From: Allobutyricicoccus pentlandensis
GTDB lineage: Bacteria; Bacillota; Clostridia; Oscillospirales; QAMX01
Length of the DNA stretch: 20,766 nucleotides
Direction of reading: 5' to 3'
Assembly: GCA_904398645.1 (NCBI GenBank)
Contig: CAJFPH010000010.1
Span: forward strand, 1 to 20,766
Each line of letters opens with the position of its first letter. Within the stretch, counting starts at the first letter, position 1. Below are positions 14,569 through 20,766 of the stretch, piece after piece. Both the position numbers and the translations under genes were made by a program. The notes below the pieces were generated by a model that was given only the letters and a program-made list of their open reading frames with translations, made no database searches and had not been told where the DNA came from.

Positions 14569-14596
14569 ATTGTACACCACCGAACCTGTTTGTCAA
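14569..14596 (-). promoter_or_regulatory. Promoter of the SDR gene
   Basis: On the minus strand, a consensus -35 TTGACA (14591-14596), a 16-bp spacer and a -10 TACAAT (14569-14574) lie 31 nt before the GTG start codon. Confidence 0.72.
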
Positions 14597-14599
14597 TAC

Positions 14600-14638
14600 A
14601 TTTCATGGTGGTATTGCCTTGACATTCCTTCATGAAAT
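14600..14638. repeat. Inverted repeat in the divergent control region
   Basis: ATTTCATG (14600-14607) and CATGAAAT (14631-14638) are perfect 8-bp inverted arms 23 nt apart. The right arm lies inside the spacer of the transketolase promoter and the left arm between the two divergent promoters. This placement suits a regulator site or a DNA loop, but the regulator is not encoded in view. Confidence 0.5.
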
Positions 14639-14646
14639 GGTATAAT
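14619..14646 (+). promoter_or_regulatory. Strong consensus promoter of the transketolase operon
   Basis: A perfect -35 TTGACA (14619-14624) and perfect -10 TATAAT (14641-14646) are 16 bp apart. Transcription should start near 14653, about 50 nt before the first start codon. Such a consensus promoter usually needs a repressor to be silent, which fits the repeats overlapping and following it. Confidence 0.82.
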
Positions 14647-14653
14647 GAAACTG

Positions 14654-14688
14654 TTGTATAATGTGTATTGCATACAATAAGCATACAA
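14654..14688. promoter_or_regulatory. Operator-like repeats downstream of the transketolase promoter
   Basis: The palindrome TGTAT-TGC-ATACA (14664-14676) lies just after the predicted transcription start. An outer pair TTGTAT (14654-14659) and ATACAA (14672-14677) surrounds it. GCATACAA occurs twice, at 14670-14677 and 14681-14688, exactly 11 bp apart, about one helical turn. The words resemble GntR-family operators (TTGTAT/ATACAA type). Binding here would block a promoter sitting immediately upstream. Confidence 0.5.
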
Positions 14689-14703
14689 AAAGGGAGAGTT
14701 CAT

Positions 14704-15528
14704 ATGAGTTACGACGCAGAAACCATCAAAAAGCTCAACGAAATGGCAAAGACGCTCCGCCGCGACGTCGTCGAGATGGTTGGTCCCGGGCAGGCCGGCC
14801 ACTTTGGCGGTTCCTTCTCCAGCGCTGAGTTAGTTACCGCGCTTTATTTCAGCAAAATGCATTATGACCCCAAAAATCCAAAACTTGTCGATCGTGATCG
14901 TTTCCTGCTTAGCAAAGGACACGTTGCTGTTCTCCAGTATGCCGCCATGGCACGCGCGGGTTACTTCCCGGTCGAGGAACTTTCCACGTTAAAAAAGATC
15001 GGTTCCCGTCTCCAAGGTCACCCGGACGTCAAAAAGCTTCCGGGCATTGAGGCCAATACCGGATCGCTTGGCCAGGGTCTCTCCATTGCGCTTGGGATTT
15101 CTCTTGGCTTGAAGCTTGATAATCTTCCATCCCGCGTTTACGTCCTCATTGGCGACGGCGAGCTTGACGAGGGACAGATTTGGGAAGGCGCCATGGCCGC
15201 TGCGAATTTCAAGGCGGACAACCTCGTGGCAATTGTCGACCGCAACCGCATTCAGGCAACGGATTTCACCGCCAAGCGTATGGACTCCGGCGATATTCCC
15301 GCAAAATGGGCTGCGTTTGGTTGGAACGTTATTGAAATCGATGGCCATGATATGGAAGCCATTCTCGCCGCATATGACGAGGCAGAGACCGTTAAGGGTA
15401 AGCCGACCGTTATCATTGCCAATACGGTCAAGGGTAAGGGCCTTAGCTTTGCCGAAAACACCGCTGCTTACCATAACGGCACGCTGACCGAAGAGCTCTA
15501 CGCACAGGCTCTCGACGAGCTAAAATAA
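14704..15528 (+). CDS. Split transketolase, N-terminal (thiamine diphosphate-binding) subunit
   Basis: A 274-residue subunit that carries the ThDP-pyrophosphate domain of a two-gene transketolase. Visible motifs are 'AGHFGGSFSSAEL' (31-43), 'LLSKGH' (68-73), 'GHPDVKKLPGIEANTGSLGQGLS' (read in parts, about 105-127), and the ThDP/metal motif GDGELDEGQIWE (150-161) with DRN at 179-181. Where common transketolases read 'N-x-LQ-x-DG', this one reads 'RIQATDFTAKRMDSGD', a departure in the active-site loop. I start it at ATG 14704, with AGGGAGAG upstream and the conserved N-terminus directly following. It is the first gene of the operon, 19 nt before its partner subunit. Together they move two-carbon ketol units between sugars; the natural substrates here are unknown. 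Confidence 0.94.
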   Translation: MSYDAETIKKLNEMAKTLRRDVVEMVGPGQAGHFGGSFSSAELVTALYFSKMHYDPKNPKLVDRDRFLLSKGHVAVLQYAAMARAGYFPVEELSTLKKIGSRLQGHPDVKKLPGIEANTGSLGQGLSIALGISLGLKLDNLPSRVYVLIGDGELDEGQIWEGAMAAANFKADNLVAIVDRNRIQATDFTAKRMDSGDIPAKWAAFGWNVIEIDGHDMEAILAAYDEAETVKGKPTVIIANTVKGKGLSFAENTAAYHNGTLTEELYAQALDELK

Positions 15529-15547
15529 GCGAAAGGGGAAAACGATT

Positions 15548-16483
15548 ATGAGTGAGACCAATTGCAGAACCGCTTACGGCAAAACCCTCGTGGAATTGGG
15601 CCGTGAAAATAAAAATATTGTTGCACTTGAAGCAGACCTCGGTAAGTCCACTATGTCCAGCCTTTTTGAGGCGGAGTTCCCGGAACGGCACTTTGAAATG
15701 GGCATTGCAGAAGCCAATATGGCTTCAACCGCCGCAGGGCTTGCGCTTGCCGGTAAAATTCCCTTTATTCATTCGTTCGCTGTTTTTGCGGCCGGACGCG
15801 ACTATGACCAGCTTCGCCAGACCGTCGGCATTGGCGGTTTGAAGGTTCGTGTGTGTGGTTCATCCGCCGGTCTATCAGATTTCAGCGATGGTTCTACCCA
15901 TCAGAGCGTAGAGGACATCGCCCTCATGCGCGCGATTCCCGGTATGACCGTTCTTTGCCCGGCTGATGCAAATGAAACTGCCGCCGCAGTGAAGGCCATG
16001 GTTGATATTGACGGTCCTGCCTATATCCGCATCTGCCGTAATCCCATTGAGCTGATCACGGACGAAAATAAACCCTTTGAAATTGGCAAATCCTATGTTA
16101 TGAAAGATGGATCCGATATTGCACTATTTGCGACAGGCGTCATGGTGACGAAAGCGCTCGAGGCGGCAAAGGCTCTGGAAGGAGAGATTTCTGTCCGTGT
16201 TATCAATGTGCCGACGCTGAAACCCATTAATCGCGATTCCATGATTGAGGCGGCAAAAGGATGCCGCGGCGTCGTGACCGCTGAGGAGCATAGCCTTGTC
16301 GGCGGTTTGGGCAGCGTTGTTGCCGTGATGCTCTCCTGTGAGTGCAAGCCGATCGGTTTCGTCGGCATTCATGATCAATATGGTTGCAGTGCTCATAATT
16401 ACGATGAACTGCTTGAGTACTACGGTCTGACTACCGAAAAGGTCATTGAGAAAGTACGCGAGATCAACAAGATCGCAAAATAA
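15548..16483 (+). CDS. Split transketolase, C-terminal (pyrimidine-binding) subunit
   Basis: A 311-residue subunit with the pyrimidine-binding domain and C-terminal domain of transketolase. 'FEMGIAEANMASTAAGLALAGK' (about 50-71, read in parts) contains the catalytic Glu that activates ThDP. 'SAGLSDFSDGSTHQSVEDIALMRAIPG' is the conserved substrate-side loop. The C-terminal domain includes 'ALFATGVMV' and 'EEHSLVGGLGS'. The usual 'RFGESG' of the C-terminal domain is 'QYGCSA' here. GAAAGGGG precedes ATG 15548. It must pair with the product of the preceding gene, and the two genes are only 19 nt apart. It is followed after 30 nt by a hydroxyacid dehydrogenase gene, which suggests the transketolase product or co-substrate is reduced in the same pathway. 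Confidence 0.94.
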   Translation: MSETNCRTAYGKTLVELGRENKNIVALEADLGKSTMSSLFEAEFPERHFEMGIAEANMASTAAGLALAGKIPFIHSFAVFAAGRDYDQLRQTVGIGGLKVRVCGSSAGLSDFSDGSTHQSVEDIALMRAIPGMTVLCPADANETAAAVKAMVDIDGPAYIRICRNPIELITDENKPFEIGKSYVMKDGSDIALFATGVMVTKALEAAKALEGEISVRVINVPTLKPINRDSMIEAAKGCRGVVTAEEHSLVGGLGSVVAVMLSCECKPIGFVGIHDQYGCSAHNYDELLEYYGLTTEKVIEKVREINKIAK

Positions 16484-16513
16484 GAAAACACCAGGGAGAA
16501 AGGAATAACTGCT

Positions 16514-17401
16514 ATGAAAATTGGTTTCATTGGTCTTGGAATTATGGGAAAGCCCATGGCCCGCAACTTGATGAAGGCTGGTCATGAGCTGTATGTCTAT
16601 GATATTATCCCTGCACCTGTTGAGGAACTTGTGAAAGAGGGTGCCACCGGCGTATCTTCCCCAAAGGAGGCTGCTGAAAAAGGCGAACTTGTCATCACGA
16701 TGGTTCCGAATGGACCGCAGGTAAAAGAGGCTGTCCTGGGCGCCAACGGTGTCTTGGAGGGCGCAAAAAAGGGGCAGCTTGTCGTGGATATGAGTTCCAT
16801 CGCTCCTACTGCTGCACAGGAAGTCTATAAGGCCTGTAAGGAAAAGGGCGTACGCTTTGTTGACGCTCCTGTGTCCGGCGGTGAACCCGGCGCGGTAAAC
16901 GGAACGCTCTCGATCATGTGCGGCGGTGATAAGGCCGATTTTGACGAAGTGTACGATATTCTTATGATTATGGGCGCCAGCGCTGTCTACTGCGGCAACA
17001 GCGGCGCAGGCAATACCACAAAACTTGCAAATCAGATTATCGTTGCATTGAATATTGCGGCTGTTTCCGAGGCTTTCACGCTGGCTGTTAAGGCAGGCGT
17101 AAACCCGCGTACGGTATTTGATGCCATTAAGGGCGGATTGGCCGGATCTAATGTTATGAATGCCAAGGCGCCTATGATGATGGATGGCAACTTCAAGCCT
17201 GGTTTTAAGATTGACCTCCACATCAAAGATCTGAACAATGCCATTGAAACCGGTCATGCAATCGGCGCACCGCTCCCTCTGACGGTTCAGGCGCAGGAAA
17301 TTTTGGAACGCCTCCATTTTGACGGTCACGGTCAATGTGATCACTCCGCAATTGCGCTTTATTACGAAAAGCTTGCAGGCGACAGCATCAAGCACGACTG
17401 A
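16514..17401 (+). CDS. garR: 2-hydroxy-3-oxopropionate reductase-like beta-hydroxyacid dehydrogenase
   Basis: A 295-residue NAD(P)-dependent dehydrogenase of the 3-hydroxyisobutyrate/GarR family. The N-terminal Rossmann motif is GLGIMGKPMA (about 7-16). The substrate-binding signature 'FVDAPVSGGEPGAVNGTL' lies at about 117-134, and the catalytic Lys is in 'GAGNTTKLANQ' (about 171). Length and motifs match tartronate semialdehyde reductase, which makes D-glycerate. The same family includes YihU (sulfolactaldehyde reductase) and 4-hydroxybutyrate dehydrogenases, so the gene symbol is tentative. The ribosome site is AGGGAGAAAGGA. It is third in the transketolase operon and is followed by a strong terminator. 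Its placement suggests that it reduces a short aldehyde acid made in this pathway. Confidence 0.88.
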   Translation: MKIGFIGLGIMGKPMARNLMKAGHELYVYDIIPAPVEELVKEGATGVSSPKEAAEKGELVITMVPNGPQVKEAVLGANGVLEGAKKGQLVVDMSSIAPTAAQEVYKACKEKGVRFVDAPVSGGEPGAVNGTLSIMCGGDKADFDEVYDILMIMGASAVYCGNSGAGNTTKLANQIIVALNIAAVSEAFTLAVKAGVNPRTVFDAIKGGLAGSNVMNAKAPMMMDGNFKPGFKIDLHIKDLNNAIETGHAIGAPLPLTVQAQEILERLHFDGHGQCDHSAIALYYEKLAGDSIKHD

Positions 17402-17411
17402 TCTCGTTGTA

Positions 17412-17444
17412 AAAAGGGCAGAACCTTAAAGGTTCTGCCCTTTT
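17412..17444. terminator. Bidirectional terminator (transketolase operon / ATP synthase operon)
   Basis: A 14-bp perfect stem (17412-17425 and 17431-17444) with a 5-nt loop is flanked by five A on the left and TTTTCCTTT on the right. It can stop the rightward operon ending at 17401 and the leftward ATP synthase operon ending at 17477. Confidence 0.92.
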
Positions 17445-17476
17445 CCTTTGCCATTTTTTAAGTTGCATGTCGCGAA

Positions 17477-17896
17477 CTAATGCTTGCTTTCCATATAACG
17501 ATTCTTTACACGCAATCGGCTGATAGCGCGAGCCAACTGTGCCTGCGCCGACCGGTATTCCTGGATACTTTTCTTTTGCAGCAGTTCTTCCTTTGCTTCA
17601 TCAGCCGCGCGCTGTGCGCGATTGGCGTCAATATCCTCCGGCCGCTCGGCGGAGTCGACCAATACCAGTACCTCGTTGTTTTCGACCTTCACAAGTCCAG
17701 AGGAAACCGCAGCAATGCGAACCGGTTCACCCGGAATCGTATAAAAAAGTGTTCCCGGAATTACAGCCATAATTACATTACTATGTCCGGCCAGTATACC
17801 GTACTGGCCCTGCGGCGTGGGGATGACAATCGACTCACATGGCCCCTCGTAAAACGGACAGTCAGCGGCCAAAATGGAAACCTGAAATTGATTCAT
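17477..17896 (-). CDS. atpC: F1 ATP synthase epsilon subunit
   Basis: A 139-residue subunit of the rotor stalk that couples F1 to the c-ring and can inhibit ATP hydrolysis. The N-terminal beta-sandwich holds 'GPCESIVIPTPQGQYGILAGHSN' (read in parts, about 18-40) and 'VENNEVLVLVDSAERPEDID' (about 91-110), both standard for the family. The C-terminal helical hairpin is charged and Ala-rich. The length is normal. It starts at ATG 17896, three bases after the beta stop codon, so it is translationally coupled to beta. It is the last gene of the operon before the shared terminator. Confidence 0.96.
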   Translation of the reverse strand: MNQFQVSILAADCPFYEGPCESIVIPTPQGQYGILAGHSNVIMAVIPGTLFYTIPGEPVRIAAVSSGLVKVENNEVLVLVDSAERPEDIDANRAQRAADEAKEELLQKKSIQEYRSAQAQLARAISRLRVKNRYMESKH

Positions 17897-17899
17897 AAT

Positions 17900-19300
17900 C
17901 TACGCCTCGTCTCCAATCTGCTTTGCCTTCTTTACTACGTCGTCAATCGTTCCCACATTGTAGAAAGCCGCTTCGGGATACTGGTCCACCTCGCCTTCCA
18001 CAATTGCCTTAAAACTGCGTATGGTCTCCTTTAACGGTACATAAATACCCGGAAGTCCGGTAAACTTCTCGGCGACATGAACCGGCTGCGCCAAAAATCT
18101 CTGAATCTTTCTGGCACGGTTAACAATCTGTTTGTCCTCATCACTCAGTTCATCCATACCAAGAATCGCGATAATATCTTGCAGTTCATTATACTTCTGT
18201 AAAATTTCCTGCACACGGCGCGCAATACGATAGTGCTCTTCGCCCACCACATCAGCTTCCAGGATCCGCGATGTAGATTCCAGGGGATCCACGGCCGGGT
18301 AAATACCCAACTCAGCGATCTTCCTGCTTAATACAGTCGTCGCATCCAGATGTGTAAACGTGGTGGCCGGAGCCGGGTCGGTCAGATCATCCGCCGGCAC
18401 ATAAACCGCCTGAACAGATGTGACAGATCCACTCCTGGTTGACGTAATTCTTTCCTGTAACGCTCCCATTTCATTGGCAAGCGTAGGTTGATAACCTACA
18501 GCAGAGGGCATACGGCCCAACAAAGTGGAGACCTCACTGCCGGCCTGGACAAAGCGGAAGATATTATCGATAAACAGTAGAACATCCTTGTGCTCCTGAT
18601 CGCGGAAATACTCAGCCATCGTCAGTCCGGAGAGCGCAACACGCATACGAACGCCGGGCGACTCATTCATCTGCCCGAATACCAGCGCTGTTTTTCCTGA
18701 GACGCCGCTTTCCCGCATTTCCGTCCAGAGGTCATTACCCTCACGGCTCCGTTCTCCTACACCGGTAAAAATTGAATAGCCGCCATGTTCCATGGCAACG
18801 TTATGAATCAGTTCCTGAATCAGAACGGTTTTTCCTACGCCGGCACCGCCAAACAAACCTATTTTTCCGCCCTTTGGATACGGCTCCAGAAGATCAATCA
18901 CTTTAATTCCCGTCTCCAATATTTCAACGACCGGGCGCTGTTCTTCAAAAGACGGCGCCTTTCTATGAATCTCCCACCGCGGCGCATCTGCGCCAATTGC
19001 AGGACCTCCGTCAATCGGATCTCCCAACACATTAAACATCCGGCCCAACGTACTCTCGCCTACGGGAACTCGTATGCCAAAGCCCTCCGCCCGTACTTCC
19101 ATTCCGCGAACCAGGCCATCGCTTTCTGCCAACATAATGCAGCGCACCGTATCCTTGCCCACATGCTGTGCAACTTCCATGACGCGATTATTTCCTGCAA
19201 CGGTGACAGAGAGCGCCTCTTTCATTCTCGGCAGATGTCCATGTTCAAAGGCAACATCTATGACCGGCCCCGAAACCGCCACAATTCTTCCAATATTCAT
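17900..19300 (-). CDS. atpD: F1 ATP synthase beta subunit
   Basis: A 466-residue catalytic subunit. Visible elements are the N-terminal beta barrel 'GRIVAVSGPVIDVAF' (about 3-17), the P-loop GGAGVGKT (about 150), the catalytic Glu region 'GVGERSREGNDLW' (about 181), 'LLFIDNIFRFVQAGSEVS' with the Mg-binding Asp (about 240), and 'GRMPSAVGYQPTLA'. The 'VQAGSEVS' variant is common in Clostridia. The Shine-Dalgarno AAGGAGG lies inside the last codons of the gamma gene, and the start codon follows the gamma stop by 5 nt. No odd residues are seen. Confidence 0.98.
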   Translation of the reverse strand: MNIGRIVAVSGPVIDVAFEHGHLPRMKEALSVTVAGNNRVMEVAQHVGKDTVRCIMLAESDGLVRGMEVRAEGFGIRVPVGESTLGRMFNVLGDPIDGGPAIGADAPRWEIHRKAPSFEEQRPVVEILETGIKVIDLLEPYPKGGKIGLFGGAGVGKTVLIQELIHNVAMEHGGYSIFTGVGERSREGNDLWTEMRESGVSGKTALVFGQMNESPGVRMRVALSGLTMAEYFRDQEHKDVLLFIDNIFRFVQAGSEVSTLLGRMPSAVGYQPTLANEMGALQERITSTRSGSVTSVQAVYVPADDLTDPAPATTFTHLDATTVLSRKIAELGIYPAVDPLESTSRILEADVVGEEHYRIARRVQEILQKYNELQDIIAILGMDELSDEDKQIVNRARKIQRFLAQPVHVAEKFTGLPGIYVPLKETIRSFKAIVEGEVDQYPEAAFYNVGTIDDVVKKAKQIGDEA

Positions 19301-19305
19301 AGATT

Positions 19306-20205
19306 TTATGCCTCCTTACTATGTTTCCGCTTCTGCGCCTTAGCGCCAGAGGATACCTCGGTAATTTCCTGCGTAATCGCCGCCTGCCGCACCCGGTTAT
19401 ACTGAACGGAAAGATCGCTGAGAATCTTTTCTGCGTTCTGATTTGCCGAATCCATCGCCGTCATACGTGCGTTTTGCTCACTGCAGAAACTGTCTACCAA
19501 CGCACTGTATATGAAACCGGAGACATAGCTTTGCATCACATTATCCAGCACGCTGGAAATCGACGGTGAAAATTCAAAGGACGCAGAGTCCTGTTGCGCA
19601 CCAGCGGCAGCGGTAAATTGTTTTCTATGGAACGGTAACAGTCTCGTGGAAACCGCCTCGGCATCCAAACCATTTTTTAAATCCGTATAAACGATAAAAA
19701 TTTTATCCAACGCATCGCTATTAAACATATCGAGCAATATTGCAGAAATCTCACGCGCGCGATGCATGGTAGGGTTCTGCGCAGTATATAAAAAACTGCG
19801 TTCAATAGGGATATGGCGCTGTGAAAAAAACTGGCGTCCATACTCGCCGACTACAAACAGCTTGGTGTCCTGATGGTCCGCCAAAAGCTGCATGGTCTCC
19901 TTGATCACATTCTGATTATAGGCGCCGGCGAGACCCTTATCCGCTGTGATGACCAGACAGCCATAGGTTCCATTCAAAGCTGCACTGCCCTCCACCGGAT
20001 AAAAATATTTACTGTCTACCTCTTTATCCGTACGGAAAATTCGCTTAATTTCACCCTGCAGCGCTCTAAAATATGGTCTGGTTTGATCTAATTCGCTCTT
20101 TGCCTTGCGCATCTTTGTGGAGGCAATCAGGTACATGGCGTTTGTAATTTTCTGCGTATCCCTTACGCTGTTAATATGTGTTTTTATTTCTTTCGTATTT
20201 GGCAT
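19306..20205 (-). CDS. atpG: F1 ATP synthase gamma subunit
   Basis: A 299-residue central rotor shaft. The N-terminal helix 'IKTHINSVRDTQKITNAMYLIASTKMRKA' (about 7-35, read in parts) and the C-terminal 'ALVDSFCSEQNARMTAMDSANQNA' and 'YNRVRQAAITQEITEV' are the conserved coiled-coil parts. The middle Rossmann-like domain has 'ITADKGLAGAYNQNV'. The last 14 residues are Lys- and Ser-rich. The start ATG 20205 lies 15 nt after the alpha stop, with only a weak GGTGG nearby, so coupling to alpha translation is likely. Confidence 0.96.
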   Translation of the reverse strand: MPNTKEIKTHINSVRDTQKITNAMYLIASTKMRKAKSELDQTRPYFRALQGEIKRIFRTDKEVDSKYFYPVEGSAALNGTYGCLVITADKGLAGAYNQNVIKETMQLLADHQDTKLFVVGEYGRQFFSQRHIPIERSFLYTAQNPTMHRAREISAILLDMFNSDALDKIFIVYTDLKNGLDAEAVSTRLLPFHRKQFTAAAGAQQDSASFEFSPSISSVLDNVMQSYVSGFIYSALVDSFCSEQNARMTAMDSANQNAEKILSDLSVQYNRVRQAAITQEITEVSSGAKAQKRKHSKEA

Positions 20206-20220
20206 ATAGGACCACCATCC

Positions 20221-20766
20221 TCACCGGGGCATTTTTTCCCTGTACCGTTTCAGAAAATCCTTTGCCAGATTGACAATATTCTTTTTCAGTTCCTCCGACA
20301 GCTCGCCAGTCTGTTCAATTTCCAGCCGGACATAGGGAGCCTCTTCCTCAATATAACGCAACAGAGCACGGTGAAATGCACCGGTCTGCTCAGGCGGCAG
20401 GTCCTGTGTCACATGGTTTAGCGCCACAACCAACATCACTACCTGCTCATGCTGTTGCAGCGGGTGATACTGCTCCTGTTTCAGCAGCTGCATCAAACCC
20501 TGCCCATATACCAACTGATGTTTTGTAGCGTCATCCAAATCGCTTGAAAACTGGGTAAAAACCTCCATCTCTCGATACTGCGCCAGGTCCAAACGGATGG
20601 TACCCGTGGCAGATTTCATGGCCTTTGTCTGCGCGTCTCGACCGACACGGGAAACAGAAAGTCCAACATTCACCGCCGGACGCTGCCCGGCAAAAAACAA
20701 ATCGCTCTCCAAAAAAATCTGGCCATCCGTGATCGATATAATATTGGTAGGAATATAGGCCGACAC
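20221..20766 (-). CDS. atpA: F1 ATP synthase alpha subunit (partial, N-terminus off the right edge)
   Basis: The last 181 codons of the non-catalytic nucleotide-binding alpha subunit. The fragment starts in the conserved 'SAYIPTNIISITDGQIFLE' and contains 'AGQRPAVNVGLSVSRVG' with the arginine-finger region (residues of about 27-43 of the fragment) and 'EVFTQFSSDLD'. It ends in the helical C-terminal domain. The frame is open at the window edge, and the leading GTG is an internal codon. The upstream operon genes (a, c, b, delta) should lie beyond the window. Confidence 0.97.
   Translation of the reverse strand: MSAYIPTNIISITDGQIFLESDLFFAGQRPAVNVGLSVSRVGRDAQTKAMKSATGTIRLDLAQYREMEVFTQFSSDLDDATKHQLVYGQGLMQLLKQEQYHPLQQHEQVVMLVVALNHVTQDLPPEQTGAFHRALLRYIEEEAPYVRLEIEQTGELSEELKKNIVNLAKDFLKRYREKMPR

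Noticed and set aside
14600..14638. Inverted repeat as a terminator
   Set aside because: The arms are 23 nt apart with no T tract and lie between and within promoters, which fits a regulatory site better.
14538..14684. N-terminal extension of the SDR from an upstream in-frame start
   Set aside because: It would translate through both promoters and the operator repeats. The AAAGGAGG site and fold start support GTG 14537.
16124..17395. Long leftward open frame (about 420 codons) opposite the GarR-like and transketolase C genes
   Set aside because: It is antisense to two clearly real genes, has no recognisable domain, and its open frame is explained by the codon bias of the opposite strand.

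Overview
The window looks like chromosomal DNA from a low-to-medium-GC Firmicute, most likely a Clostridia-type anaerobe. The evidence is a CIRCE-controlled hrcA-grpE-dnaK-dnaJ operon, a split two-subunit transketolase, a FliB-type cysteine-cluster protein, strong AGGAGG ribosome binding sites and Clostridia-like F1 ATP synthase sequences. This placement is inferred from gene content and was not tested by a search. I saw no tRNA, rRNA, CRISPR array or insertion sequence.

Layout. (1) 1-1605: a YtrB-like ABC ATPase gene, cut by the left edge, runs leftward, divergent from a MerR-family regulator gene. Between them lies a leftward promoter with a 19-bp spacer containing a dyad, the hallmark of MerR-activated promoters. 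(2) 1678-4333: a leftward cluster of a small-molecule kinase (APH fold), a nitroreductase and a FliB-like protein, closed by a perfect 16-bp hairpin terminator. (3) 4575-9728: the class I heat-shock operon with a perfect CIRCE over its start, an unusually hairpin-rich 279-nt dnaK-dnaJ gap, and a terminator after dnaJ. (4) 9728-11296: a leftward pair of an Fe-S aldo/keto reductase-like protein with altered catalytic residues and a GNAT acetyltransferase.

(5) 11509-17401: a carbohydrate module around a divergent promoter region at 14538-14703. An SDR dehydrogenase and a 714-residue glycosidase-like protein are transcribed leftward. The two transketolase subunits and a GarR-like hydroxyacid dehydrogenase are transcribed rightward. 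The shared region has near-consensus promoters in both directions plus operator-like inverted and direct repeats. This is the most likely place for undescribed biology: a dedicated split transketolase joined to two NAD(P)-dependent dehydrogenases and an unrecognised cytosolic glycosidase-like protein, with no kinase, isomerase or transporter in view. (6) 17412-20766: the 3' half of an ATP synthase operon (alpha partial, gamma, beta, epsilon) running leftward and sharing a bidirectional terminator with the carbohydrate operon.

Most of the window is ordinary housekeeping sequence. The items worth a second look are the carbohydrate module, the MerR/ABC promoter, the dnaK-dnaJ gap, the odd FliB start and the non-canonical aldo/keto reductase.
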